Origin: an uncultured Ruminococcus sp.
GTDB taxonomy: Bacteria > Bacillota > Clostridia > RUG12999
DNA: 34,969 nt
Assembly: GCA_902784805.1 (NCBI GenBank)
Contig: CACZWD010000039.1
Span: 1-34,969, forward strand
Reading direction: 5' to 3'
The notes below the pieces were generated by a model. It ran no database searches, was not told the origin of the DNA, and was given only the letters and a program-made list of their open reading frames with translations. The position numbers and the translations under genes were made by a program. Within the stretch, counting starts at the first letter, position 1. Every line of letters starts with the position of its first letter. Below, piece by piece: positions 1-8,053 of the stretch.

Positions 1-208
1 GGTCACGGCAAGTCACTCGGCTCGCTTGCAAGCGCACTCGCTGTCGCTTGGTTGCCTACCAACCTTTTTCGGGTATGCGCCTTCGGCGCTTCTTTATTAT
101 GTAGGAACTCACCTGAATTCGAGATAATTTCCGAAATAACAAAAATGGCACATTATACCCACGCCTGCAGATGGAGCTTCGTTCAAAAGCTTTTTTATCA
201 AATACTGT
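1..208. other. Gene-free window start with small GC-rich palindromes
   Basis: I see no credible gene here. The first 60 bases are GC-rich compared with the rest of the window and contain a perfect 12-bp palindrome, CGCTTGCAAGCG, at 23-34. A 5-bp hairpin (GCGCC/GGCGC, loop TTC) lies at 77-89. The GC-rich stretch could be the edge of a repeat or of another gene's 3' region. A search for further copies in the genome would be needed to call it a repeat. Confidence 0.4.
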
Positions 209-250
209 AAAAATGAGGACTGTTGCGCTTGCAACAGTCCTCATTTTTTT
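209..250 (-). terminator. Intrinsic terminator, probably bidirectional
   Basis: A perfect 18-bp stem (arms 209-226 and 231-248) closes a GCTT tetraloop. The core is GAGGACTGTTGC/GCAACAGTCCTC, flanked by A5 on one side and T7 on the other, so it can terminate on both strands. It lies 28 bp past the stop codon of the zinc-ribbon gene and probably ends the nrdD-trxB transcript. Confidence 0.85.
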
Positions 251-277
251 ACTTTTATTTTGTTTTAATATGCTTTA

Positions 278-712
278 TCACCACACACTGTCATAGTTTG
301 TAATTATACTTGCTATTGCCGCGCCGAAAACAACAACTAACAAAATGGTCAGGATAATGCTTATGGCTGTGAGTATAAGCTTTGCCTTTGCCCAATTTCT
401 GAAGGTTTCGTCTTTTGTATTATCGCCCATCCATACAAAAAGCATAATTAAATATACAAGCCCGCCCACAATCGGGATAAACGGAATAAGCATACGACCT
501 ATCCAGCCGCCTATACCCATGTGCTGAGGCTGATAATAACCTGCTCCCTGCGGCGGCATACCGCCTGCCATATTATTGCTTTGATTTACGTTATTGCTTA
601 CCGCGTCTTGCTGCGGCGCCGCGGCAGATACTTCTGTGCGTACTCCGCAATTTGTGCAGAATGCAACGTTATCGGGAATTTCCGCTCCGCATTTTTTGCA
701 TATCATTTTCAT
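278..712 (-). CDS. Zinc-ribbon membrane protein of unknown function
   Basis: This 144-aa protein begins with a short zinc ribbon: C5-x2-C8 and C19-x2-C22 in the pattern ICKKCG...AFCTNCG, a common zinc-ribbon type in Firmicutes. A low-complexity Gln/Asn/Gly/Pro linker follows (about 32-66), then two predicted membrane segments (about 72-93 and 110-136). The first ATG is chosen because AAAGG lies 5 nt upstream; a second in-frame ATG two codons later is possible. The gene starts 29 bp after trxB and is followed by a strong terminator, so it is probably the last gene of the nrdD-trxB transcript. The ribbon is probably cytoplasmic. No enzymatic motif is visible and I do not assign a function. Confidence 0.8.
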   Translation of the reverse strand: MKMICKKCGAEIPDNVAFCTNCGVRTEVSAAAPQQDAVSNNVNQSNNMAGGMPPQGAGYYQPQHMGIGGWIGRMLIPFIPIVGGLVYLIMLFVWMGDNTKDETFRNWAKAKLILTAISIILTILLVVVFGAAIASIITNYDSVW

Positions 713-741
713 TTCATCCTTTCGTTTCTTATTTTAAAAAA

Positions 742-1656
742 TTAAAGCTCATTTATGTATCTGCAAGCCGCAAGCGCTGCCGAAGTGCCGTCCGCCGCCG
801 CTGTTGTAAGCTGACGAATTTGTTTGCTTCTGCAATCACCGGCGACAAATATGCCCGGCGTTTTTGTTCCGCAGCTTTCATCGGAATCAAAATACCCGTA
901 GCTGTTTAAATCGGCAAGCGATTTAAACGGCTCGTTTTCGGGAATAAGCCCTATTGCCACAAAAAGCCCGTCACAGGAAATTTCCTGTTTTTCAAGGGTA
1001 TCTCTGTTTTCGATTTCAACGCCGCAAAGCCCTCCGTCATTTGTTATAAAACGGTTGATTTTTATATTTGTTATTCCCTTAACGTTTTGTCTTGTAAAAA
1101 GCACATCTTGCAAGCGCTGTTCGCCTGTATATTCCGGTAAATCCTGCAAAACTGTAACTTCTTTACATTTTTCCGAAAGAAGAATTGCTTCCTGAAGCGC
1201 CGAATTTCCTCCGCCGGCAACACAAACCGTTTTACCCGCGTAAAAATCCCCGTCACATACAGCGCAGAAGGATATTCCCTCGCCGACAAGCTCATTCTCT
1301 CCTTCAAGCCCCAGCATACGGTGACGAACACCTGTAGCGATTATCACGGCTTTTGATTCATATTTTCCGCCTTCTTCGGTTATTACAATTTTTCTGTCCG
1401 CTTCCGATTTTATTCCGGTAACAGTTTCAATTTCAATTTCCGCTCCCTGCGCCAAAATCTGCTCCATAACGCTGTCCGCAAACTCGTTGCCGCTCATGGA
1501 TAACGTCCCCGGATAATTTTCAACCTTAGGCGAATGAGTTATCTGCCCGCCAAAACTGCTTTTTTCTATTACAAGAGCTGTTTTGCCGTTACGAAGTGCG
1601 TAAAGCGCCGCCGTCATTCCGGCAGGACCGCCGCCGACAATTATTATATCATACAT
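742..1656 (-). CDS. trxB: Thioredoxin reductase (NADPH), TrxB
   Basis: This 304-aa flavoprotein is of typical low-molecular-weight thioredoxin reductase length. Visible motifs are the FAD-binding VGGGPAG at residues 7-13, the redox-active C131-A-V-C134-D-G, the NADPH-binding GGGNSA near 148-153, and the C-terminal FAD motif GIFVAGDCR. The family transfers electrons from NADPH through FAD and the CxxC pair to a thioredoxin or other redoxin in the cytoplasm. The gene lies 86 bp downstream of nrdD with no promoter I can see between them, and NrdD carries a fused redoxin domain. The obvious inference is that TrxB recharges that domain, although it may also serve free thioredoxins. The ATG start has only a distant AAAGG (12 nt). 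Confidence 0.95.
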   Translation of the reverse strand: MYDIIIVGGGPAGMTAALYALRNGKTALVIEKSSFGGQITHSPKVENYPGTLSMSGNEFADSVMEQILAQGAEIEIETVTGIKSEADRKIVITEEGGKYESKAVIIATGVRHRMLGLEGENELVGEGISFCAVCDGDFYAGKTVCVAGGGNSALQEAILLSEKCKEVTVLQDLPEYTGEQRLQDVLFTRQNVKGITNIKINRFITNDGGLCGVEIENRDTLEKQEISCDGLFVAIGLIPENEPFKSLADLNSYGYFDSDESCGTKTPGIFVAGDCRSKQIRQLTTAAADGTSAALAACRYINEL

Positions 1657-1703
1657 AGGAACACAAGACCTTTCGCATTTTTAAACTTAGCCTGATGGCG
1701 CTA

Positions 1704-1727
1704 GGGCTGTGACAAAACGCACAGCCC
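1704..1727. other. Hairpin in the nrdD-trxB gap
   Basis: An 8-bp perfect stem, GGGCTGTG/CACAGCCC, with an 8-nt loop lies between nrdD and trxB. No T-run follows on the minus strand. It is more likely an mRNA-stability or processing element, or a leaky attenuator, than a full terminator. Confidence 0.5.
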
Positions 1728-1742
1728 CCTGCACTTATTATT

Positions 1743-4133
1743 TTAATTCTGCATAAGCCAGCCCTTAATTTCGGAGACACCGCGGTATTTTTCAAAAGAA
1801 GCCCCGTTTGTGAGAACAAGTGTGGGCGCCTGCTTTATACCGTATTTTTCCACAAGCTCTTTTTCCTCGTTTGCGTTAAGCGCCGTATATTTTATACCTG
1901 CCTTTTCAAGTAACGCGCCTGCCGCCTTACAGTTAGGACAAGTCGGTGTTTTAAATAATATCGCGCCGCAGTTATCATTTGAAATTTCAACCGCTTCGCT
2001 CGGAGACGAAACACTTACAGGCTCGTCAACGGGTGCCGGATTAGGACCTGTGTGGTTAAGCTTTGACCTACCGATATCATATACCTTACGGTCTTTATAT
2101 TCCTGCGCTTTACCGTCGTTCCAATTCTGAATAGGACGGTAATAGCCTGTAATACGGCTGTAAATTTCCGTTTTCTGTCCGCAAATCGGGCATATACCCT
2201 GTTCGCCCGTCAAATAGCCGTGGTCTTTACATACCGAATATGTGGGTGACATTGTATAATACGGAAGTTTATAGTTTTCGGCAATTTTACGCACAAGGTT
2301 TGCCGCTGCTTTCCAATCGGGAAGTTTTTCGCCGAGAAAAGCATGGAAAACTGTACCCGATGTGTAAAGAGTCTGTAAATCGTCCTGAATATCAAGCGCC
2401 GAGAAAACATCCTCCGTATATCCCACCGGAAGGTGAGATGAATTTGTATAATACGGCGTGCCGTTCATATTTGCGGTAATAATATCCGGGAAATCCTCCT
2501 TGTCGTGTTTCGCGAAACGATACGTTGTCGATTCCGCCGGCGTTGCTTCAAGATTGTAAAGGTCGCCGTATTTTTCCTGATAATCGGATAAGCGCTCACG
2601 CATATGATTAAGCACGTCGCGTGTAAAGCGCTGAGCTTTTGCGTCCGTAAGGTCCGCCCGAAGCCATTTTGCATTCAGACCAACCTCATTCATACCGATT
2701 AAGCCTATTGTTGAAAAATGGTTTGCAAACGTGCCGAGATAGCGCTTTGTATAAGGATAAAGTCCCTGTTCAAGCAGCTTTGTTATTACTGTTCGTTTCG
2801 TTTTAAGGCTGCGTGCCGAAATATCCATAAGGTTATCAAGCCTTGCGTAAAAATCTTTTTCATCTTTGGCAAGATAAGCAATTCTCGGCATATTAATCGT
2901 AACAACGCCGATTGAACCTGTTGATTCACCCGAACCGAAGAAACCTCCCGATTTTTTGCGAAGCTCACGAAGGTCAAGCCTAAGACGGCAGCACATTGAA
3001 CGCACGTCGCTCGGCTCCATATCGGAGTTTATGTAGTTCGAGAAATACGGAGTACCGTATTTTGCCGTCATTTCAAAAAGAAGCTTGTTGTTTTCTGTTT
3101 CGCTCCAATCAAAATTACGTGTGATTGAATAAGTCGGAATGGGATATTGGAAACCTCTGCCGTTGGCGTCGCCTTCAATCATAACTTCAATAAACGCCTT
3201 GTTTACCATATCCATTTCCTTCTGGCAATCGCCGTAAGTGAAATCCATTTCCTCGCCGCCTATTATCGCGGGAAGGTTTTTAAGGTCTCCCGGCACTGTC
3301 CAGTCAAGCGTAATGTTTGAGAAAGGCGCCTGCGTACCCCAGCGACTTGGTGTATTAACACCGTAAACAAATGACTGTATGCACTGTTTAACCTCTTTTT
3401 GCGTAAGGTTATCTACCTTGACAAAAGGAGCAAGATATGTGTCAAACGATGAAAACGCCTGCGCGCCTGCCCATTCGTTCTGCATTATGCCGAGGAAATT
3501 AACCATCTGATTGCAAAGCGTTGAAAGATGATTGGCTGGTGATGACGTGATTTTACCCGGAACACCGCCAAGACCTTCCTGAATGAGCTGTTTTAAGCTC
3601 CAGCCAGCGCAGTATCCCGTAAGCATTGAAAGGTCATGCAGATGTATTGCCGCGCTGCGGTGAGCTTCGGCTATTTCATCGTCATAAACCTCGCTGAGCC
3701 AATAATTCGCGGTTATCGCACCCGAATTTGAAAGAATAAGCCCGCCTACCGAATATGTAACGGTGGAATTTTCCTTCACCCTCCAGTCGTTTATTTTAAG
3801 ATAGTTATCGACAATCTCTTTATAATTCAGAAGGGCGGAATTGACATTACGAACCTTCTCACGCTGCCTGCGGTACAAAATATACGCCTTGGCAACGTCC
3901 GCGTATCCCGACTCGGACAAAACTTTTTCTACACTGTCCTGGATATCCTCCACCGTAATTTTATCTTCTTTTATTTTGTTTTCAAAATCCGCAGTCACAT
4001 GGAGAGCTATCATATCCACAACGCTGGGATGATATTGTTTTCCGAGAGCTTCAAAAGCTTTTGTTATGGCATCGCTGATTTTATTTATGTTAAAATCAAC
4101 AATTTTTCCGTCTCTTTTTACAACCTGATACAT
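1743..4133 (-). CDS. nrdD: Anaerobic (class III) ribonucleoside-triphosphate reductase with fused C-terminal redoxin domain
   Basis: This 796-aa enzyme reduces ribonucleotides to deoxyribonucleotides under anaerobic conditions using a glycyl radical installed by NrdG. Residues 1-95 form an ATP-cone (starts MYQVVKRDGKIVDF). The central barrel contains the conserved GYCAGW and MCCRLRLD cysteine segments. Zinc-site residues are visible as C635-x2-H638 and C648-x2-C651, and the glycyl-radical motif is RITGY with G663 as the likely radical site. Unlike most NrdD proteins, it continues into a redoxin-like domain (about 717-796) with C732-P-N-C735 and a cis-proline segment QAPT. This suggests redoxin-dependent rather than formate-dependent turnover; that is inference. 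The ATG has AAGGAG 8 nt upstream. trxB follows in the same transcript and nrdG lies just upstream under another promoter. Confidence 0.95.
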   Translation of the reverse strand: MYQVVKRDGKIVDFNINKISDAITKAFEALGKQYHPSVVDMIALHVTADFENKIKEDKITVEDIQDSVEKVLSESGYADVAKAYILYRRQREKVRNVNSALLNYKEIVDNYLKINDWRVKENSTVTYSVGGLILSNSGAITANYWLSEVYDDEIAEAHRSAAIHLHDLSMLTGYCAGWSLKQLIQEGLGGVPGKITSSPANHLSTLCNQMVNFLGIMQNEWAGAQAFSSFDTYLAPFVKVDNLTQKEVKQCIQSFVYGVNTPSRWGTQAPFSNITLDWTVPGDLKNLPAIIGGEEMDFTYGDCQKEMDMVNKAFIEVMIEGDANGRGFQYPIPTYSITRNFDWSETENNKLLFEMTAKYGTPYFSNYINSDMEPSDVRSMCCRLRLDLRELRKKSGGFFGSGESTGSIGVVTINMPRIAYLAKDEKDFYARLDNLMDISARSLKTKRTVITKLLEQGLYPYTKRYLGTFANHFSTIGLIGMNEVGLNAKWLRADLTDAKAQRFTRDVLNHMRERLSDYQEKYGDLYNLEATPAESTTYRFAKHDKEDFPDIITANMNGTPYYTNSSHLPVGYTEDVFSALDIQDDLQTLYTSGTVFHAFLGEKLPDWKAAANLVRKIAENYKLPYYTMSPTYSVCKDHGYLTGEQGICPICGQKTEIYSRITGYYRPIQNWNDGKAQEYKDRKVYDIGRSKLNHTGPNPAPVDEPVSVSSPSEAVEISNDNCGAILFKTPTCPNCKAAGALLEKAGIKYTALNANEEKELVEKYGIKQAPTLVLTNGASFEKYRGVSEIKGWLMQN

Positions 4134-4196
4134 GTCTGTTTCTCCTTTTTATATTATTTTTCATCAAATTTTTTACAAAGACAAGTTACAAGTATC

Positions 4197-4225
4197 ATTA
4201 TAACATTAAGAAAGAGATTTGTCAA
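4197..4225 (-). promoter_or_regulatory. Sigma-A promoter of nrdD
   Basis: On the minus strand a perfect TTGACA (4225-4220) and a perfect TATAAT (4202-4197) are separated by 17 bp. The -35 hexamer overlaps the proximal NrdR-like box. A/T tracts at 4239-4263 sit just upstream and could act as an UP element. Confidence 0.9.
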
Positions 4226-4235
4226 TATATTGTGG
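4220..4235. promoter_or_regulatory. NrdR-box-like operator, proximal
   Basis: The site contains the palindrome CAATATATTG (4223-4232) and matches about 12 of 16 positions of the NrdR consensus as I recall it (acaCwAtATaTwGtgt). It overlaps the -35 hexamer of the nrdD promoter, a position suited to repression. Confidence 0.7.
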
Positions 4236-4260
4236 TTATTTTTTTAAAATTTTTTTTAAA

Positions 4261-4276
4261 AAACAATATATAGTTG
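4261..4276. promoter_or_regulatory. NrdR-box-like operator, distal
   Basis: The core CAATATATAG (4264-4273) matches about 13 of 16 consensus positions. Its centre is 41 bp from that of the proximal box, close to four helical turns. Tandem boxes at whole-turn spacing are the known NrdR arrangement. It ends just before the nrdG stop codon. Confidence 0.65.
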
Positions 4277-4277
4277 T

Positions 4278-4967
4278 TCAAATTCCCCGAATTTCTGTTT
4301 TAGACACATATTTTTTCACAATCGCGGCGTATTTTTCAAGCTCATCTCTTCCGGGCGCATGTAAATTTCCGAAAGGAACGGTGTCCCTGTCCGTAAACGC
4401 CTGAAGAAAATATTTTCTCCCGCCTTTTATCATCTTACCGATTTCTTCAAAATCCTTTTCCGAATGAAATTCGCTCACAACAGTAGTGCGAAATTCGTAA
4501 TCCTTTGCTTTTTCCATTATTATACCAATGCTTTTTTTAATTACGGAAATGTCGATTTTGTCAATTCCGCAGGTTTCGGCATATTTTGAAGGGCTGTTTT
4601 TTATGTCCATGGCGACATAATCCGCAAGCTTTTTATCTAAAATATTTTCAAGCATTGTGGGGTGATAGCCGTTTGTATCAAGCTTTACGGCAAATCCAAG
4701 CTCCTTTATTTTTGCAAGAAAATCCGGAAGCTCCTTATGCATACAAGGCTCTCCGCCTGTTATCGCAACGCCGTCAAGCAGCCCCTTTCTGCCTGAAAGG
4801 AACTTAAAAAACTCATCATCTGTCATAACTGCTTTCGCGCTGCTGTCCGCAAGCTCAAAATTATGGCAAAACGGACAGCGGAAATCGCAGCCGCCGAGAA
4901 ACACTGTACACGCTACGTGACCCGGAAAATCAAGCAGCGTCATTTTTTGAAGCCCATGCAGTTTCAT
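4278..4967 (-). CDS. nrdG: Anaerobic ribonucleotide reductase activating protein (radical SAM), NrdG
   Basis: This 229-aa radical SAM enzyme should install the glycyl radical on NrdD using S-adenosylmethionine and a [4Fe-4S] cluster. The cluster motif is CDFRCPFC, the Cx3Cx2C signature, near residues 27-34. ITGGEPC follows as the SAM-binding glycine motif, and MDIKNSP is another radical-SAM segment. The protein is longer than the short E. coli NrdG and resembles the subgroup found with clostridial NrdD. AAGGAG lies 10 nt before the ATG. The gene starts 17 bp after the DUF4037 gene and appears to belong to the upstream transcript, whereas nrdD has its own NrdR-type promoter. Activator and reductase may therefore be regulated differently. 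Confidence 0.92.
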   Translation of the reverse strand: MKLHGLQKMTLLDFPGHVACTVFLGGCDFRCPFCHNFELADSSAKAVMTDDEFFKFLSGRKGLLDGVAITGGEPCMHKELPDFLAKIKELGFAVKLDTNGYHPTMLENILDKKLADYVAMDIKNSPSKYAETCGIDKIDISVIKKSIGIIMEKAKDYEFRTTVVSEFHSEKDFEEIGKMIKGGRKYFLQAFTDRDTVPFGNLHAPGRDELEKYAAIVKKYVSKTEIRGI

Positions 4968-4984
4968 CTTAAAAAATCTCCTTT

Positions 4985-5923
4985 TTAAATTGCGGCAAGA
5001 ATATGCATATTTCTAAGCTCTGAATCCTCTATGCCGTCGTTTACGGAATAAGCGTGCTTTTCAAGGTCGCCGCAGCTTGCTTTTGTAATGCCTCGGTTTA
5101 TAAGCTCCGCTGTAATATCCGAAGAAATGCTCTCGATTAAAATATATTTTTCCTCACATATATTTTTGCCGTTACCGCTTGAAATAAGATATTCAAGCGT
5201 TTCAGAAAGCTCCGAAAACTTTTTGAGCTCTCTTAACGCCTTAAAACTCCATTTATAATAAGGCATATATCTTTGATTCAGTAAAAAAATCACCGCCATC
5301 GCGCTTTTTACAAATTCAAACGCGGCAAGCTGTGCCGCCGCGGTTTCCCCGTGACCGATACACCGCTTATAATTATACTGCCCCGACTGTGCCATAATCA
5401 GAAGCTGTCCGGCAAGCTTTTTAAGAAAAATATCTTCGGGATAAAATTCAAGCTTTTCCCTTATTTTTGATACCTCACCGTAATTGTCAAAAAATATTTC
5501 GCCGTTTGTAACCTCCAAAAGCGCCTGCTGCGGAACAGTCAGCCAGCCGCTTAAACTCAAACTGCCGTCGGGCGAGCCGATTTTTTCATCAAAAAATTCA
5601 TCTGTGCGAAAAACTCCGTGCCTTGCCCCGCCGACGGGCTGCATCAAAGCCCTTTTAAAGCCCATAAACTCTTTAGGGAGCTTTGCGTACGCGCGTTCAA
5701 GCAAAAACGCCGTTCTGCGGTCAATAACATCTTCACCCGGCAAAAAAATACAAAAGCCCGGCTCAAAATCGTGGTCTTTAGAAATATCGTCATCATAGCC
5801 CAGACACTCCGAGCCGCTGCCGAACATTCCCGCCGCAAGATACGGCATAATCTCTTTAAATTCATCAAGCATAGGCTTGCCGTATGCTTCGTAAAACGCC
5901 CTTGAAAGTTCAAGCCCTTTCAT
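4985..5923 (-). CDS. DUF4037 protein with nucleotidyltransferase-like N-terminus
   Basis: This 312-aa protein has an N-terminal segment GSGSECLGYDDDISKDHDF (about residues 35-53) that resembles the G-S...DxDxD metal site of nucleotidyltransferase-fold proteins. The remainder is mostly helical and fits the DUF4037 family as I recall it. No substrate is established. The gene overlaps the end of the TPR gene by 14 bp, with GGAG 10 nt before the ATG, which indicates translational coupling. I recall TPR plus DUF4037 as a recurring clostridial pair, but this is not proven here. A nucleotidyl-transfer or nucleotide-binding role is inference. Confidence 0.75.
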   Translation of the reverse strand: MKGLELSRAFYEAYGKPMLDEFKEIMPYLAAGMFGSGSECLGYDDDISKDHDFEPGFCIFLPGEDVIDRRTAFLLERAYAKLPKEFMGFKRALMQPVGGARHGVFRTDEFFDEKIGSPDGSLSLSGWLTVPQQALLEVTNGEIFFDNYGEVSKIREKLEFYPEDIFLKKLAGQLLIMAQSGQYNYKRCIGHGETAAAQLAAFEFVKSAMAVIFLLNQRYMPYYKWSFKALRELKKFSELSETLEYLISSGNGKNICEEKYILIESISSDITAELINRGITKASCGDLEKHAYSVNDGIEDSELRNMHILAAI

Positions 5924-6755
5924 TATATATATTCTCCATTCTCTTGTTTAACTCGTCCGCCGCGAGAAAATAACCGTAATACGAAAAAGTCGGCGCGCAT
6001 TTTTCGCATACAAAAGCATAATACCCGTCACGCTCCGCGGAGGAATCGTTAAGAAGGTCATACGCCTTATCAAGAAGCGAGAAAATCTGCTTTTCACCCT
6101 GCTCCATACCGATTTCGTCCTCAATAGCGTTTGCGCGGTTAAGGCAGGTAATCGCCTGTTCAAGCACGCCGCCCTTAACCTTTCCCATAAGCTCCATGGC
6201 TTTATCGTAATAAACGTATGCCTCTTTAAACTGTTTTAAAGTTACAAGAGTAAGCGCCATATTATTATAAAGACCGCCAAGAAGCCGGTGCTGTACAGCT
6301 TTGCTTTCCTCATAGATTTTTTTTGCTTTTTCAAAAAACTTCAGAGCGTCCCCGTTTCTTTCAAAAGCGTTGTATGCCGTAGCGATATTTATATATGTAG
6401 TGCCCGCGCTGACAGTATTTCCCATATCAAGCTCTTTTAAAAGCGATAATGCCGCATCGGCGTTTTCAAAAGCTTTTTCCTTGTTGCCGGTCTTGCGGTA
6501 ATGCCCAATATATTCATTCCTTATCATAAGCTCGCCTTTTTTATCTCCGCCGAGCTTCGCCTCCTTAAGCCAGTAGGCAAGATGCTTTTCCGCCCCATCA
6601 TAATCACGGCGGCTCATATATTCGTTCATTTTGTCAATTATACGCTGCTGCGGCACAGGCTTTACGGACGGTTTCGCTCCGTAGGGCTCGTCACACAGCA
6701 GACAACGAGGCTCTGCGTAATCTTCGGGTTTAAGATATTCATATTTTTTTTGCAT
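5910..6755 (-). CDS. Tetratricopeptide-repeat protein
   Basis: This 281-aa soluble protein has several TPR-like helix pairs between about residues 35 and 215. Examples are the segments beginning TYINIATAYNAFERNGDALK and GGLYNNMALTLVTLKQFKEA. These repeats normally form a superhelical protein-binding surface. The N-terminus contains a single CLLC pair (RCLLCDEPYG) that could bind metal, but no second pair is seen nearby. The ATG has GGGAG 5 nt upstream. It overlaps the DUF4037 gene, so the two products probably work together, with the TPR protein as scaffold or regulator. The partner and process are unknown. Confidence 0.8.
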   Translation of the reverse strand: MQKKYEYLKPEDYAEPRCLLCDEPYGAKPSVKPVPQQRIIDKMNEYMSRRDYDGAEKHLAYWLKEAKLGGDKKGELMIRNEYIGHYRKTGNKEKAFENADAALSLLKELDMGNTVSAGTTYINIATAYNAFERNGDALKFFEKAKKIYEESKAVQHRLLGGLYNNMALTLVTLKQFKEAYVYYDKAMELMGKVKGGVLEQAITCLNRANAIEDEIGMEQGEKQIFSLLDKAYDLLNDSSAERDGYYAFVCEKCAPTFSYYGYFLAADELNKRMENIYNERA

Positions 6756-6775
6756 ATTTTCTCCCTCTCTTGCTA

Positions 6776-7930
6776 TTATGTATCCGATTCAAAAATATAT
6801 AATATATTATCATCTGCCGAATAAACGCCCGCAATATAATTAAACGAATACTCGTGTATTCCCGGAAATTCGGCACTATGATTATGCTTATCATAAAAGC
6901 AGTAATATCCGTTTTCCGTTTCGGGAACCTCACCTTCCAAAAGTCCCGAACTAAAATAACCCTCCGCGCCGCCAAACAAAATGTTTTTGCTTTGTTCGTC
7001 TAATTTTTTCCAATTTTCGTTATTTTCGGTATCTTTTTTAACAAGCTTCGTTTCTTCTTCCGATAAAACGTATTTTTGTATCCGTGAGCCGTCCCCGTTA
7101 AAACCTCCGTGAGTATCGTTGTCGTAATCGGGGCTTCTTTGCGGAACATACACTTTTAATCTTGCACGGTATTTGTTTGCATAAGTTGTTTTAAAATCGT
7201 TGCTTATGTTATAACGCACGCCGTCAATTACGACGGTTTCGTTATCTTCCCAGCTCACCGAAGGATTTACGCTCCAGTCTCCTGTCCATATTGCTTTACG
7301 CTGTGAAATGAGCTTTCCCGCAATTAAAGAAATAGTGTTTTTGTCGTTATATACCTCTACGTAGGTATCGCCGCCAAGCGCCCCCTCGTCATTTGAAATA
7401 ACCCTTGCGGCAAATGTTTTGTCGGGAGATTTTACGGTCTGTAAAATTTTGGTTTCTCCCAAAGGCTCAAAAACAAAACCCAAAAAGAAAAAAAGGATAA
7501 GTCCCAATAACGCTATAGGTCCCGTCAAAAAAAAGGCAACCAAAAGTTTAAGCCATTTTAAGGAATTGTATATAAAAAATATTACAAATGAAAATGTCAT
7601 TATCGCCGCAAACATTATTGCATAATATGCTATATCATATGTTTTGTAATTTACGCTGAAATCAAATGAAAAATACAGAGTTACCGCAAACAGCATTGCG
7701 GGTAAAAACATAAAAGAGGCGAATATTTTTGAGGCTTTGCCGGAAACTGCCTTGCTTCTGCCCGAAAAAACCGCCGCGAACACTGTAAGCGCAATATAAA
7801 GGCCAAAAAAAACCGCGTAATTTTTTGGTCTGTACATATAATTCAACGAGTACAACATATAATTTACTGCCGACCAGACAAGCAGTGTAACAGTGTAAAT
7901 TATATTGCAATTCTTTCTTATTCCGTTCAA
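6776..7930 (-). CDS. Membrane protein with C-terminal extracytoplasmic domain (possibly DUF5412-like)
   Basis: The protein is about 384 aa. Five hydrophobic segments fill roughly residues 5-170, and a hydrophilic domain follows. Part of that domain (VKSPDKTFAARVISNDEGA, then WTGDWSVNPSVSWEDNETVV) resembles DUF5412-type domains; this assignment is from memory and weak. The start is placed at a TTG at 7930 because GGAAGGAG lies 8 nt upstream. The reading frame also runs nine codons further up to another TTG at 7957, but that start would place the ribosome-binding site inside the gene. It heads a transcript with the TPR, DUF4037 and nrdG genes, and the TPR gene begins 20 bp after its stop. Function is not recognisable. 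Confidence 0.7.
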   Translation of the reverse strand: MNGIRKNCNIIYTVTLLVWSAVNYMLYSLNYMYRPKNYAVFFGLYIALTVFAAVFSGRSKAVSGKASKIFASFMFLPAMLFAVTLYFSFDFSVNYKTYDIAYYAIMFAAIMTFSFVIFFIYNSLKWLKLLVAFFLTGPIALLGLILFFFLGFVFEPLGETKILQTVKSPDKTFAARVISNDEGALGGDTYVEVYNDKNTISLIAGKLISQRKAIWTGDWSVNPSVSWEDNETVVIDGVRYNISNDFKTTYANKYRARLKVYVPQRSPDYDNDTHGGFNGDGSRIQKYVLSEEETKLVKKDTENNENWKKLDEQSKNILFGGAEGYFSSGLLEGEVPETENGYYCFYDKHNHSAEFPGIHEYSFNYIAGVYSADDNILYIFESDT

Positions 7931-7968
7931 ACAAGCCTCTCCTTCCGATAATATCAATATTTAATATT

Positions 7969-7997
7969 ATTATACCACATATTTATCGGTTTTTCAA
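7969..7997 (-). promoter_or_regulatory. Sigma-A promoter of the membrane protein-TPR-DUF4037-nrdG transcript
   Basis: TTGAAA (7997-7992), a 17-bp spacer and TATAAT (7974-7969) lie on the minus strand. TGG directly precedes the -10 hexamer, giving an extended -10. The first gene starts about 40 bp downstream. Confidence 0.85.
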
Positions 7998-8009
7998 CAA
8001 TAAAAAGTA

Positions 8010-8047
8010 AAAAGCGCGCAAAATCCGTCATGGACCCACACGCTTTT
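8010..8047 (-). terminator. Probable terminator of the DUF3343-desulfurase transcript
   Basis: AAAAGCG (8047-8041) pairs with CGCTTTT (8016-8010). The minus strand then continues into a T-rich stretch. The loop is 24 nt and contains a minor TCC/GGA stem, so the hairpin is moderate. Confidence 0.55.
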
Positions 8048-8053
8048 GAATGA

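Noticed and set aside
56-244. 62-codon minus-strand frame at the window start
   Set aside because: It begins inside the terminator hairpin and its sequence is low-complexity and basic, without family resemblance.
4239-4263. A/T tracts as a terminator for nrdG
   Set aside because: There is no GC-containing stem. The tracts fit better as an UP element or bendable DNA between the NrdR-like boxes.
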